A stretch of 64,000 bases of DNA from Piromyces finnis (taxonomy: Eukaryota > Neocallimastigomycota > Neocallimastigomycetes > Neocallimastigales > Neocallimastigaceae): NCBI GenBank assembly GCA_002104945.1, contig MCFH01000006.1, positions 238,501 to 302,500 of the forward strand, read 5' to 3'. Numbering within the stretch: the stretch's first letter is position 1; every line of letters begins with the position of its first letter. Shown here piece by piece: positions 38,093 to 52,274 of this stretch. A program made the position numbers and the translations under genes. Below the pieces are notes generated by a model that was given only the letters and a program-made list of their open reading frames with translations, had not been told where the DNA came from and did not search any database.

Positions 38093-39631
38093 CGATAAAT
38101 ATTTTTATAAAGGTAGTAAGAGTTTTTTTTTTTTTTTTTATATTATCTGGTTCATTTTTTTTTTTATAGATAGTATTAAAATATAAAAACAAATTCAATT
38201 TTAATTTTTTAAAAATTCATCTATTGAAAAATAGAAGCATTACTATATATACATTTTTTATTAAATAATTCCTTTCTATTTCATTAATACTATTTCCCCC
38301 TTCTTCTATCTTTAATGGATTAATAATTAAAAATTCTATATTAATAATTTTTTTTTTCTTAAGGCATGTAATATTGTTAATACTATTCCATCTTTCTTTT
38401 TGATCTAAACTAATTAAATAGAATACTTTTCTTATACATATAAAACAGAGCCATTATATTTTTAAAAATGATAAATTTTGAATTTAATTTTAAGTAAATA
38501 TTTAATTTTAATATTATCAAGATTACTTTTTATTTAATAATATTTTTAAATAAAAATGAATTGTATTTCGACTATTTTTTTTTTTTAATTAATGAATCAT
38601 CTCAATACTTAAACAAAATCTAAAATGTCTTTTTTTTTTTTTTTTTAATCCTTTTTTTGATATTTTTTGATAGGAATATTAAATATACCTTTATTTTGTT
38701 TTTAAAAAAAAAAATATTAAAGATTTAAATGAATTATATTAATAATTTATTATTATTAATAAAATCACATTATTTTTTTTTTGATTATTAATCAAATAAA
38801 ATTAAATTCATCATTATTAATAAAAAAATAATAATAAAAATAATAAAAAATAATAATAAAAAAATAATAATAAAATATATTTTCTTTTTTTTTTTTTTTT
38901 TTTGCTCGAAATATAATTGTAAAAGAAAGAAAAAAAGAAAAAAAAATAAAAAATAAATAAACAATATTAATAAAAAATAAAGTCAGTAGGAGAAGAGAAT
39001 AAATAATAATAATAAAAAGTGACATTTATTTGTATGTTTTCATAAAACAAAAAATAAAAAGATTTCCATTTATAAAATAATAAAAGATCAAATAGACTTT
39101 ATAAATAATATTATGTATTCATTTATTATCAATTAATAAATTCCAACGATATAACAAACCATGAAAATGAAACATAAATAAAATAAATTAAAATAAATAA
39201 TAAAAAAAAAAAATAGCAATTCATGTTAAAAAGACTTTAGAAAAACAAACAAACAAAAAAACAATCTTGAAAATTTTTTTTTTTTAATAAATGGACCCTA
39301 TAATAAAATTGCTCATATTAAATGAAGAAATAATTGACATTGTTTATTGTTTGATGATATATAAGTAATTAAATAAACATTAAATGAAATTGAAATTTAT
39401 TAATTCTTAAACATGACTTTTTCTTCAAAGTCAATAATAATAAAAAAAAATTATCAACATTATCATTTTGGAATCAATTTTTAAAAGATGTTTTTATAAA
39501 AAATATTTTATTTTTATATATATATAATATATATAAAATGAATTATTTATTAATCGTCTTTCTTTTTTTTTTTTTTTTTTTTTTCTCTTTTTTATTTTTA
39601 ATTTATTCTATTATTAGTTAAATAAATAAAA

Positions 39632-42456
39632 ATGGATGAAATTATTCAAAATCCAGCAAAGGTTTATGGTAATCATTATAGACAATACATTATAAATATT
39701 TAAATTATTAAAAGGAAATATATAGATAAATAGTTGTAAAATTTCATTCGTTATTAAATATATTTATATCATGTATATTCTTTTTAAATAAATTGTATAT
39801 AAACAATGGAATTAAAACAGAAACCATAACCTATTTAATGAACTATGTTCAAAAATATACTGCAATTATTTCTGAATACAGTAAAAAAATCCCATATACT
39901 ACTTCCTTTGTAAAATATATATTTAATGTAGTTATGGCAAACCCATTAAGAATTTTATTAGAAGTTGCTTTAATTATTTTCTTAATTGTTTATATCAGAA
40001 AGGATAGATATAAAGTTACCACTGAATTAAGAAATCAATTAACTGAAAAGGTTCATATCATAAAACTATATATATGGAATGTTTTAAAATTTGATAATTT
40101 TTTTTTTTTCAAAAAAAAAAAAAAAAAAAAAAAAATGTAAATGATGTAGTAGAAATTCTAAAATAATATTTCTTTTTTTTTTTTTCCATTCAGGAAATTG
40201 AAGAATTAATTGATGAATGGGAACCAGAAGAATTAGTTCCAGATATTAGTGATGATGTTCGTCAACTTGAATTAGAATCCGTTCCAACTTTAAAGGGGTA
40301 TGATAAATAAATATTATTTAAATCAAGTTTTGTTAAAAGATTTTTTTTTTTTTTTTTTAAAAAAAAAAAGACTAATAACTTATTTTTAATATTTTATTTT
40401 CTATCATTGATATATTTTTAAAATAAAAGAATTGTTGGTTCAAAAAGTGTATTGGAAGATGGAAGTACTGTTTTAAATTTAGCTTCAAATAACTTCTTAG
40501 GTATCAGTAATGATAAAAGACTTTTGGTTAGTATTCCTTAAAATTAATATATTATAACAATATTATTTTCAAGTTTTTTTTTTTTTTCATGAATGTCTAT
40601 TTCATTAACATCAATTAAAAATTTATTTCATTTAATAGGAAAAAGCTATTGCTGGTGTTAATAAATATGGTGTTGGTACTTGTGGTCCACCAGGTTTTTA
40701 TGGTACTTTAGGTAGGCTATATAGTTTTTTTTTTATTTGTAAAAAAAAAAAAAAAGATAAACATTAAACTAGACATTTTTTATTAAAACAGTGAATGAAA
40801 TATTAAAATAATATATATATTTTATTTTTAATAAAAAAAATAAATAGATGTTCACACTGATCTTGAAAAGAAGATTGCTAAATTTTATGGTACTGAAAGT
40901 GCTCTTGTTTATGCTCAAGGTTTTTCTACTATTTCCAGTGTTATTCCAGCATTTTTAAAACGTGGTGATTTACTTATTTGGTAAGTAATTAGAGTTTGAT
41001 AGTTTTTTTTAATATATTTTATTATGCCAAATTTTAATTTCATATTAATTTTTTTTCCAATGATTCTATTTTTATTTTTTTTTATTTTATAATTTTTATT
41101 ATTATATTATTATATTTATAGTGATGAACTTTGTAATTTTGCTATTCAAAAGGGTGCTGAAATTTCAAGAAGTAATGTTAGATTTTTCAAACATAATGAT
41201 ATGAATGATTTAGAAGAATTACTTGAATCTATTCATATTAATGATAAGGTAAAACATAAAAAAAGAATAAAATTGACAATTAAAGAAAGAATATTAAACT
41301 AATATACATGTTTAAAAAAAAAAAAAAAAAAAAAAAGAAAAAGGGAACTAAAATTACTAGACGTTTTATTGTTACCGAAGCTATCTTTTATAATACTGGT
41401 GAACTTTGTAACTTGGAAAAAATTGTAGGATTCTTTTTTTTTTTTTTTTTATAATGTTTTAATAACATATATAACAAAAACAGAGGATTAACCAACACAT
41501 TATATATTAAACAACTATTTTCCAAAAAAAAAAAATTTATGCTACTGATTTTTAGATTGAATTAAAATACAAGTACAAGTACAGATTAATTTTAGATGAA
41601 AGTTTATCTCTTGGTGTTTTAGGTAAAACTGGTAGAGGTATCACAGAACATCTTGGCATTCCAGTAAGTACAATAAAATATGAATGATGTAACCATCAAC
41701 AAGGTAATCAATTATTAATACTGAATTTTTTTAAAGGTTGATAAAATAGAAATATTTGTTGGTTCCTTAGCTAATACTTTAGGAGCTGCTGGTGGTTATT
41801 GTGCTTCCAATGGTGAAATTGTTGAGCATCAAGTATTAAACGGTTTAGCTTACTGTTTTTCAGCCTCATTACCAGCTCCACTTACTCTTGCAAGTATTGG
41901 TGCTTTTGATATTGTAGATAGTAAGGAAGGTGTAAAATGCATTCAACAACTCCATGAAAATAACAAAAGCTTTAGAGAAGTTATTAAACCATCAAAAAAG
42001 GATAAATATGTTGTATATCAAGGTTTTAAATCTGAAGATTCTCCAATTATTCACCTTAGTTTAAAGAATAATGATATGCCAAGAATTCAACAAGAAAAGT
42101 TATTACAAAAAGTTGTTGACGAGGTAAATATTTCTCTTTTTTATTTTATGCATGAATAAAATAGAAAAAGAAATATAATTTATAAAATACTACATTTTTT
42201 TTTCAAATGTTAAAAATTTATATCATCATGATTGTATTACTTATATCTCATGTATATTTTATAATGTTAATTTATATTTAAAATATAGGCTATTAAAGAA
42301 GGTGTATTAATATCAAGAGCCAAATACATTTTAGCTCAAGAAAAGAATGTTCCACGTTCCACTATTGCTGTTAATCTTACTGCTGGTTTAACAAAGGAAG
42401 AAATTGAAAGAGCAGCTGTAGTTATTAAAGATAGTTTTAGAAAAGTTTTGAATTAA
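39632..42456 (+). CDS. LCB1: Serine palmitoyltransferase subunit 1 (LCB1/SPTLC1)
   Basis: Eleven exons give 514 residues: 39632-39668, 39821-40050, 40194-40297, 40430-40526, 40639-40711, 40848-40980, 41122-41248, 41344-41424, 41556-41663, 41737-42123 and 42289-42456. The acceptor at 41338 is an equal alternative adding two Lys. The N-terminus carries the ER membrane helix (about 55-71, [17 protein letters not shown]). The alpha-oxoamine synthase fold follows: [35 protein letters not shown] with the active-site-facing cysteine of SPTLC1, and [36 protein letters not shown] stands where catalytic LCB2 has its PLP-lysine. The lysine is absent, as is normal for LCB1, so this is the partner subunit. 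With LCB2 it condenses serine and palmitoyl-CoA, the first step of sphingolipid synthesis, at the ER. Confidence 0.96.
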
Positions 42457-44982
42457 AGAAAAAAAAAAGTTATATATATATATATGTATATTTAGATAAT
42501 AATAATAATAAAAAAAAAAAAAGATCAATTCATCACGATATATCTATAGCCATATACATATTTTTTTTTTTCCAAAAATTTATAAACAATGACAATAATT
42601 AGATGCACAACACTATAATTTAATATTTATAATATTTTAATATTTAATAATAATATTAAAATATTCCACCACCACAACAAAATCCTACAACCCTCATTAT
42701 CATTTTATTAAAACCTTTATAAATTATAATCAAACGGTAAAATAATTTAAACAAAAGTATTTCATGTATAACTTCTCCCATATTTTTATATTTTTTTTAA
42801 ACTAATTTTCCATACTTTTTTTTTTTTTTATTAGCTATTTCAAAATTTTAAATTTTTTTTTCCCATTTCAATTATAATAGTATTAATAAAAAAAATAAAT
42901 AGCAATAGCAATAATAATAATAACACTATAAAAAAAAATAAATATAATTTATTGTTTTATTTATGTAGTCTTCATTTTTTTTAAAAAAATTAAATAAAAT
43001 AAAAAAAAAAAAAAAAGTAAATAAATAATATGTTAAAAAAGTAATGGTTATATAAACTTTATTTAGTTTGATTTTTGGTATGAAAGAGGTTGTTGTTGTT
43101 GTTGTTGTTGTTGTTGCATCTTTCTTGGTTGGTAGGTAATTGTACATAAGTTTTAAATTGTATGTTTATTGTAAATGTACATTTTAATAGGATAAATGGA
43201 GCAATCATTTTTCCTACATCAACTCTATGATTATCCAATAAAATGATCCCATTTAATCCTTTTAAATTTAAATAATTTTTATTAATTTTTTTTTTTTATT
43301 TTTTTTTGTATTTGTATTATTTAAAAAAAGAAAAAAAAAAAATTAAGAAAAATAAATAGAGAAAAAGTAATAAATAAATGTAAAAAAAAAAAGAATTGAA
43401 TTATATAATAGGATAAAGTATAAAATATAATTCAATTAAAGAATATTTAAAGTATTGCATCGGAATAAGCGAAGGAGAAATAAAAAAATGAAACACTTTT
43501 TTTAAATTTTCTTTTTCGAAAAAAGTTATGCATATAAAAGAAATCGTGAAATGCGTTCATCATTCTAATGTTCAATTGTTTATATAAATTTTACTTTTTA
43601 TATAAATAGAATGATACAACGGACATTTTATTAAAATATATATATTTATTAAGTAAATATATAAAATAAAAAAAATTTAAATCTACTTTAAAATGTTTAT
43701 GATGGATTAACCATTTCTAATAAATAATTGAAAAAAGAAATGTGTATTTAATTTTTTAAAAAAAAAAAATTAAAGAAAGATTATTAGCCTTTTTTTTCTA
43801 TTGTAAAAAAAAATAAATTATTTTTAAAATGAATATACGAAGTTATATATAAAATTATATGAATTATTTGAATTTGTCCAGTTTCAATATCATCATGATA
43901 TATTGGTTTCTAATATTTATTGTATTTCCTTTTTAAAGGATTTTTTTTTATTGTGAACTTTGCTCAATATATCCATGTTTTAACTATAGCCCCTAAAAAA
44001 GTATTGCTATAAATGGGAAAGCGAGAGTTGATTTTTTTTTTTTTATTTTTATTTTTATTTCATTAAAGTATTTTAAATTATGCATTGAATTGATATTTAA
44101 ATACAAAGAATGAGGTTTTTTTTATTTTTTATTTAAAAAAAAATTATTATTTTAGAATTTTCACAGTTATTTAAAAATTTAAAAAAAAAATCAAATAAAA
44201 TTAAAAACAAATAAAATTAAAGTTTTTTTTTTTTTTTTTTGTTAAAATAGGCATAGGAATAAAGTTACATTTATTGTTTTTTATAATAATTTTTTTAATT
44301 GAAGCTAATTTTTAAGATAATTATATTTATAATTATATATATATAATTATAAAATCAATTAACAACAACAACAACAACAACAACAACTAGGTTAATGTTA
44401 AAACTTTATTATAAAAAAATTAAAAAACAAGTTTATCATTATAAAAAAAAATATTAACTTTTTGTATTATTTATACTTATTAAATATTTTTATTTTTTTT
44501 TTATTTTTTTTTGTTGTTGTTTTAATTTATTTAATAAAAATTAATAAAAAAAATTAAAAAATTTTTAAAATTTAGATATAGAAAAAAAAAGTAATTACAA
44601 AATTTTAAAAATTATACATAAAAAAAAATAAAATAATAAAATAAAAAAAGAGGAAAGAAGAAGAAAAAAAAGCAAAAAAAAAAGGAAATATTAAGTGATA
44701 ACAATAATAATTATTTTAATGTATGAAAAGATATTCACTATTATATTAAATAAGCATTCCAATTAAAAGACAACATTTTCAATTAAAAAAAAAAAAAAAA
44801 GAATTATCATTTAAATTTTGTATATTAGAAAGAAAAAATACTTTCATTTTACTGTATAGCATAATAAAATAATTTTTTAATTTTTAAAATAAAATAAAAA
44901 ACATATTTTTTTTTTTTTCCTCTTCACCCCGAATTTTTTTATTTTATAAATAATATTTGTCACCGTGGACCGAATAGTTAAT
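42457..44982. other. 2.5-kb spacer between LCB1 and SEY1, no gene seen
   Basis: A/T-rich DNA with a TTG run (43090-43117), an AAC run (44362-44388), and A/T homopolymers. A C/T-rich patch (CCTCTTCACCCCG, near 44930) lies about 55 bases before the SEY1 ATG. No coding frame of normal composition was found. Confidence 0.5.
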
Positions 44983-45488
44983 ATGCGTGTTGAAGATTCA
45001 ATGTCTTCTGTCTACAGTTATGATGAATTACAACTACAATTAATTAACGACAATAAAGAATTCAAGTATTATATCTTCCTCCTTTTTAATATAAATTTTA
45101 TATTTTATTCTTTTTTTATTGTTAATAAAATTAGAATTTATTTTTGGTTTATAATAATATTAAATATCAAATATATATAATATATAGTATTATTATTATT
45201 TTATTCATTTCAAGTTATAAAATAGAAATTCAGTTTTATTTTTATTGAAATTTATTTTTATTTTATTCATTTTTAAATATATTTATATTTATATATAATA
45301 TTTGATAAAAATTAATTATAATTATTAACAAAAAAAAAAATGACCTTTCCTTATTTTATTTATTATTATTATTCTATAGTACTGAATTAGGTCGTTTTAT
45401 GAAAGAAAAATGGAATTTAGCTGAAAGTGGTTTTGATTATAATGTTGTTGCTGTTTTCGGTTCACAGAGTACAGGAAAAAGTAAATAT

Positions 45489-45526
<38 letters not shown>

Positions 45527-46286
45527 AGAGAAAAAAAATTTTTTTTTTAAATATAAGTTACATATAATAATATAACTGTGCTAATATATTATAACTAAAC
45601 AATGTATTTTTTCCTCTTTTTCATTATTATTATTAATATATAGGTACTTTGTTAAATAGACTTTTCCATACTAATTTCAGTGTGATGGACGAACAATCAA
45701 GACAACAAACAACAAAAGGTATAAAGAAAGAAGAAAAAAAAAGATTTTTTTTATTTTGTTATTATAAAACTTTAAAAAGAATAATAATAGTAATAATGAA
45801 TAAATAAATAAATCTTTAATATTTTTTTTAATAATAATATATAAAAAAAAAAGGTATTTGGTTAAGTGAAGCAAGAGAAAGACCATTGCTTATTATGGAT
45901 GTAGAAGGTACAGATGGTAGAGAAAGAGGAGAAGAACAAGTAATGATTGATTAAAATGAAATTTATATTATTGTATTATTTTTTTTTTTTTTTTTTTTAC
46001 GATAATCTATATATATTAATTTATATATATATCATTTCTTATCTTATTATTTAAAATAAATAAACATATCATGCCTATATACATATATACAAATCTATAT
46101 ATAAATTTATATACATTTAGGATTTTGAAAGAAAAAGTGCTCTTTTCTCATTAGCCATTTCTGAAGTTCTTATTATTAATATGTGGGAAAATATGGTTGG
46201 ATTGTACCAAGGTGCGAATATGGGTTTATTAAAAACAGTATTGGATGTTAATCTTCAATTATTCCAAAATAAAGGGTAAATTTAAC

Positions 46287-46330
<44 letters not shown>

Positions 46331-46439
46331 GTGAAAGTAACAATAGTAGTAGTAATGAAATTAAGGCATTTAAAAAAAAAATAGATTATTTCTATATTTA
46401 TATTATTACTATATATTCATTTTTCTAATTTTTATTTTT

Positions 46440-46486
<47 letters not shown>

Positions 46487-49400
46487 CTATTTTTTAAAAA
46501 AAAATAACAATAACAAAAATAATAACAATAATAATAATAATAATAATAAAAACATTATGTTATATATATCTTTTATATGTATAAAGAGCTGCAAGAACTT
46601 TATTACTTTTCGTTATTCGTGATTTTGTAGGTGTGACACCATTAAAAAATTTACAAAAAACAATTGAAGATGATATGCATAAAATATGGAATGAATTATC
46701 AAAAGTACGAAGAACTATGAGTTTTATTAATTTTTATTTTTAAAAAAGAAAAAGAAAAAATGAAATATAATTTTAAAGTTTTTTTTTTTTTTTGAGTATA
46801 TTAACTCTAATTGTTTTATTTTTTTTATTCATACACATACACATATATAATACCAATTCAAAAAATTCAATTAATACCATCTTTTTTTTTTTTTAAACAC
46901 TTGTTCTATTATATGAAATTTCTATGATATTAAAATATATAAATCAAACCAACCAACAAAATAATATTACTATTATTTTTCAATAATATTTATAATTAAA
47001 AAAAAAAAGCCTGAAAATTTACAAAATTCGGATATTAGTGACTTTTTCGATTTTATGTTTATAGGTTTACCACACAAAGTTTTCAAAAATGAACAATTTG
47101 AGAAAGAAGTTGATTTATTAAAAAATAGGTAAAAAAAAAAAAAAATACAGTAATAAAAAAAAAGAAAGAAAGAAAAAAGAAAAAGAAAAAATTAATTATA
47201 CTAGAATTTTTAAATTTCCTTTTTTTTTTAAAAAATAATTAGTTATATATATATTATCTTTATAATTTATGACTTTTTTATAATAAAAATAAAAAATATA
47301 ATATAATAATAATATTATCATTACAATAACAAAAAAAAATATAATAAATAAATTAGATTCTATGATAAAGATGATCCAAATTACGTTTTTAAACCAGATT
47401 ATCATCGTAGAATTCCAGCTGATGGTTTTCCACAATATGCTCAATCTATTTGGGTAAATTTATCTATAGATATAGAAAGAAATATAAATTTAATAATTAT
47501 AGACTAATTATTATTTATTTTATATTTTATTAATATCTCGTAATTAATTTATTCACTTTTTTTTTTTTTAATATATAATAAAAAACAAATAATAAATAAA
47601 TTAGGATAAAGTTATTAATAATAAAGATCTTGATATTCCGACTCAACAACATTTATTAGCTCAATATCGTTGTGAAGAAATTGCTAAAGTAATTATTATA
47701 ATAATTAAATTTCCATTATAGAAATTAAAAGAGTTTTTCAAAAAAAATATATATATATATATATATTAAATTATTAAAATTGAAATTAAATAATTTTATA
47801 CTTATCCATTTATAACATATATATTTATAATAAATTAATGGATTATTTAAAAAAAAAAGGAAGAAAATGAGATATTCTTAAGTAAAATATCACCATTTAA
47901 AGAAAGATTAGATAATGGTGAGATTATTGATAATTTAGGACAAGATTTATTGGAATTCCGTGATACTGCTATAAGTAATTAATTTGAATAAATTTATTTC
48001 CATATAAAAAAAATATATAGATAGATAAGAGGAATAATTTAAATTTAAAATATATATATTATATTATACAACTATGTTATGTATGTTATATCCACATTTA
48101 CTCTTGTTTTTATAATAATTATTTTTATTCTTTCTTCATATAATACTATAGAAAGTTTTTCTGTCGAAGGTTGTCGATACCGTCAAGATATTTACGAAAA
48201 GAAAAAATCTGATTTCTTAGAACAAATGAATAATACATTATATTCCTATTATACTGCTCAAATAACAAATGCTCAAAAAGCTATTGTTATTAATTTCAAA
48301 GAAAAGTTTGATGTAATAATTCATAGATAAAAAAAAAAATTAAAATTCAATTTATAATAAACTATATAATCTTATAGTTTATATTATTTATATTATTTAC
48401 ATGACTTTTATTAATATTTTTTAATTTTATTATGATTTTATTTATATTTTTTTTAATAGGATAAAGTTATTGATGATAATAATGATTTTAAAAATACGTT
48501 TGATGGATTATATGAAAATTCATTAAATGAATTCCAAGCCGTTGTTGATGGTAAAGTAAAAAAAAAAAATAAAAAATAAAAAAAATAAAAAAAAAAAAAG
48601 AAAGAAATATTAATAATATTATAAAATTATTTGCTAGAATAATTATATTAAATTATTATTTTTTTTTCTTATTTCTTATTCTATTTTGATTTTTGATTTT
48701 TTACGTATTCATTTCAATTTTTATAATATATATAAATTATAGAAATAACTTTACCACAAACTAATTGGAATTCAAATGAGTTCATTAAAAAGGTTAAAGA
48801 AGAATTGAATACAATTGGAAATAATATTCGTAGAAAAAAAGTTAATGAAATTAGATTTACTATTGATGTAAGACTTGTTTTATATTTTATATTATATATT
48901 ATATTTTTTTTAACGAATCCTTTGATAATATATATATACATATATAATATTTTTTTTCTATTTTTCTAAAATAATAATTAATTCATAATATTTCATGTTT
49001 CCATATCTAATATAATCATTTTATATAAAAATATAATTTATATTATATACATTAGAAATCTTTAAGAAAGGAAGTTGTATTATGTGTTAGATCCGCATTA
49101 AATGAAAATATTTCAGAAAATTTATGGGAAGATTTATTCGATAAGTATGGTGTCATTGTTGAACAAAACGAAAATAAATTTATTAATAAAGCAACAGGTT
49201 AGATTTTTTTAATAAAGATATAATAGATACAATAATAAAGTAGAAGATGATGATGATGATCAACTAATATTAAATATATAAAATAATATTAATCTTATTC
49301 CTATAAATCAATTTTTTTTTAAAAAAAAAATAGTGTATAGTTGTGAAGAAAATGAATTAAAACATATTTCTAAAGAACTTAAAAAAGCTTCTTGGGATGC

Positions 49401-50690
49401 CTTTTATGATACCATATTTGATGAAACAAAGGATACACTTATGATTATAAGACTTAAAGAAAAGTTTGAAAGTATATTTAGATATGATTCTAATGGATTA
49501 CCAAAGGTTTGGAAACCGGGAGATGATATTGATGGACAATTCCAAAATTCATTAAATGAGGTAATACCTTAAATTGTTAACATAAATTTTTCTTTCTTTA
49601 TATAGATATAGATATATTTTTTTAAAAAAAAAAATAAATTAATATACTAAAAAAAAATTATGAATTCTAATAATAAATATTATCATTTTCTAATTTCTTT
49701 TCCTTATTCTATTTCTATATAAACTTTTTATTATTATTATTCTTTCATTCCTACTCTTTCACCTCCAAAAAATATATATATATATATATATATTAGGCAT
49801 ATAAATTATGTGATCTTTTTAATCGTATAAAAATACCACTTACCAAAATAAAAGAAATTACCGAAGTTGATAATATTGATGAAGATGCCTTAGAAATAAT
49901 AGAACCATCTAAAAAGAAGATGTTAATTAATCGTTTTAGAAATACAGTAGAAATATTATATATTGATGCTAAACATTCTGTAGTTTCGACTAAAGCCGAA
50001 ATACCCTATTGGATGTTTATTGTTATTATTGTATTAGGTTGGAATGAATTTATGGCAGTGCTTCATAATCCAGTATATTTCTTGCTAGCTTTAATAGCGG
50101 GAATTACTGTATATGCCTTATACCGTATGAATATGATACAACCTACCCTAAAAATTATTCGTTCTATTTTAATTGACCTTGGTCATCAAATTATTAATAA
50201 ACTTAATGCCATTGAAAATCAAAATCTTCTTAATGAACGTTATGAAATGTACAAACAAAACTATGACAATCCAAACTTTATGGCTGAATATGAAGATAGT
50301 AAAAGATATTCCGATATGAGTGGAGGTAGTAATAGTCCTTCGAAACCAACTCAAGGTCATGGTTTAGTTCAATCTTCTTCTCTTAGTCATCTTACCGATA
50401 CGGTTCATTTTATTGATAATACCGAAGAACTTGATAAACAATACGAAATGAATGTAAATCAAATTAAAAGAAATAAATTATTAAAACGTCACACCTTCCA
50501 AGTCCCATTAAATACCAAGAATAGAAATTATGATGATGAAGATGAGGATGAAACTGATTCTTATTCCTTTGAAATGGAAAATTTAGAAAAATTCGATGCT
50601 AATAATAGTGAAAATCGTTCCACTTTACATAGAAGAGTTAGTAAATCAAGTTTAAGTACTACAGCCACTAGTGAATTTGTAGATGCTTAA
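44983..50690 (+). CDS. SEY1: SEY1/RHD3-type dynamin-like GTPase (ER membrane fusion)
   Basis: Sixteen exons give 890 residues: 44983-45065, 45380-45480, 45644-45718, 45854-45939, 46121-46275, 46587-46704, 47010-47128, 47357-47453, 47605-47688, 47860-47974, 48152-48312, 48460-48550, 48743-48867, 49056-49197, 49334-49560 and 49797-50690. The GTPase domain shows P-loop GSQSTGKS (55-62), QQTTKG switch 1, [13 protein letters not shown] switch 2, and RD in [11 protein letters not shown] as the G4 motif. [20 protein letters not shown] and GLPHKVF are RHD3/Sey1 signatures. A helical stalk leads to two membrane segments (about 662-682 and 685-702) separated by HNP, the hairpin that anchors the protein in the ER. 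A cytosolic tail of about 185 residues, longer than in yeast Sey1 (776 residues in total), has an amphipathic stretch followed by a Ser/Asp-rich end. The protein drives homotypic ER tubule fusion. Confidence 0.96.
46286..46329. repeat. TAA microsatellite in SEY1 intron 5
   Basis: About 14 TAA triplets lie at the start of intron 5. A TA dinucleotide run (46445-46480) and a second TAA run lie further along the same intron. Confidence 0.85.
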
Positions 50691-52232
50691 AATTATAATT
50701 AATTATTAAATAAATAAATAAATGATAATTTAACTTTTTATTATTATTATTATTATTATATAATATATATTATTTTATATTCTATATATTCTTACATATT
50801 CTTTTCTCTATATCATTATTATTATTTGTATATTTAATAAATAATGTAAAAACTTTATTAGGTTTAAAAATAAATTACCCTCCTTTTTTTTTTTTTTTTC
50901 CTTATAACATAAAAAAATAAAAATAAATGCTCCCATCTTTATATAATTAATAAAATATATGTATATAATTTTCTCTTTTAATTAATATATATAAATTAGA
51001 TACAATGTATATTTCAATATTTTTAATGATAATAAAAAAAAATTACTTTTATTAACATATAAGTCTTTTTTTTTACACAAGTTTTTTTTTTTTTTTTTTT
51101 TTTTTTTGTGAATTAATTACATATTTATTATATATATAATAATAATAAAATATTTAATAAAATATTTAATATTTAAAAAAAATATAAAATAAAAAAATAA
51201 ATGAAAAAAAAAAAAAAAAAAAGAGAAAGAAAATGAAAAACAACAATAAACAACGATAATAATAAAATAAAATAAAATAAAAAAAAATCATTTACTATTT
51301 CTCATATATTATATATTTTAATAACTATGATATTTAAAAAAAAAACTTTTACTTTTCTTTTTATCTTTCTAATAATAAATCTAAAATTGAAATTATTATA
51401 TCATATAAATATAATATATATATATATATAAATGTTATAATAAAAGGTATTTTAGATATAAATATATATATAGGAAATATCATTCAAATTCAAATTATCA
51501 CTTTCTATATATAAAAAAAAATTTATAAAAAAAGTAAATAATAAAAAAATAATAGTTTTTTTTTTTTTTTTAACTACGATTAGTAATACTGAAAATTCAT
51601 AAAGAAACAGTGTAACAAAACTTTTTTTTTCAATTTCCTTTTTTTCTTTTCTTCTATATCTTTTACTAAACAATTAATATTTATCATTTTACTGTACTGA
51701 ATCTATTTTTTTTTTTTTTTTTAAAAAAATTCTAATACTATACTGAAATAATAAAAAAATTTTTTATAATAATAATAACAATAATAATAATAATAAAATT
51801 ATCTTCATAATGGAATAATGGATGGGAATGGTATATTATGAAAATATTACAAATACTTTTTTTAAAATAAAGGTTTTTTTTTTTTTTTTTTTTTGTTAAC
51901 ATAATTTAAATTCTTTTGAAATTTTTATATTATGATAGGTAATAATAATGATGGTAAATACTATTTAATCATCTATTAATTAATGAGGTATATAACTCTT
52001 TTTTTTTTTTTCCATATATATATATATACAAATAATTCGTTTAAATATAAAATAATAAAAATTGGGGAGAGAAAGAAGATAATACAAAAAAGGGTATATA
52101 TTAACTATTCTAATAAAACTATTTCTAATATACTAATATATAATATCATAAAAGAGGTTAATAGTACATAAAAAAAATTAAAGGTAGTAGGAAAATAAAA
52201 AGCAATTTTATAAAATTAAAATTCTTTTTATT

Positions 52233-52274
<42 letters not shown>

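Larger units (their letters stand above)
27870..39631. other. 11.8-kb gene-free interval
   Basis: No coding exon, rRNA or tRNA was recognised between the start of the homeobox gene and LCB1. The interval is almost entirely A/T with poly-A/T tracts. It contains a TTA run (28528-28571), short TACGTAGAA repeats (30051-30110), a GGTGAT minisatellite (31864-32125), an isolated CTCGCGAG palindrome (34796-34803) and a 28-base duplication (35698-35764). It also contains two hexamer arrays (35404-35600, 37697-38092) and an inverted-repeat element with GC-richer flank (37229-37560). It includes the promoters of both flanking genes. Confidence 0.6.

Noticed and set aside
37686-38198. 170-residue poly-Leu open frame on the minus strand
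   Set aside because: It is only the reading of the AGTAAT hexamer array; no flanking exons or normal residue mix.
27870-39631. CRISPR-like or integrated viral/plasmid region
   Set aside because: Repeats are simple-sequence arrays without spacers, and no viral or plasmid protein is encoded.
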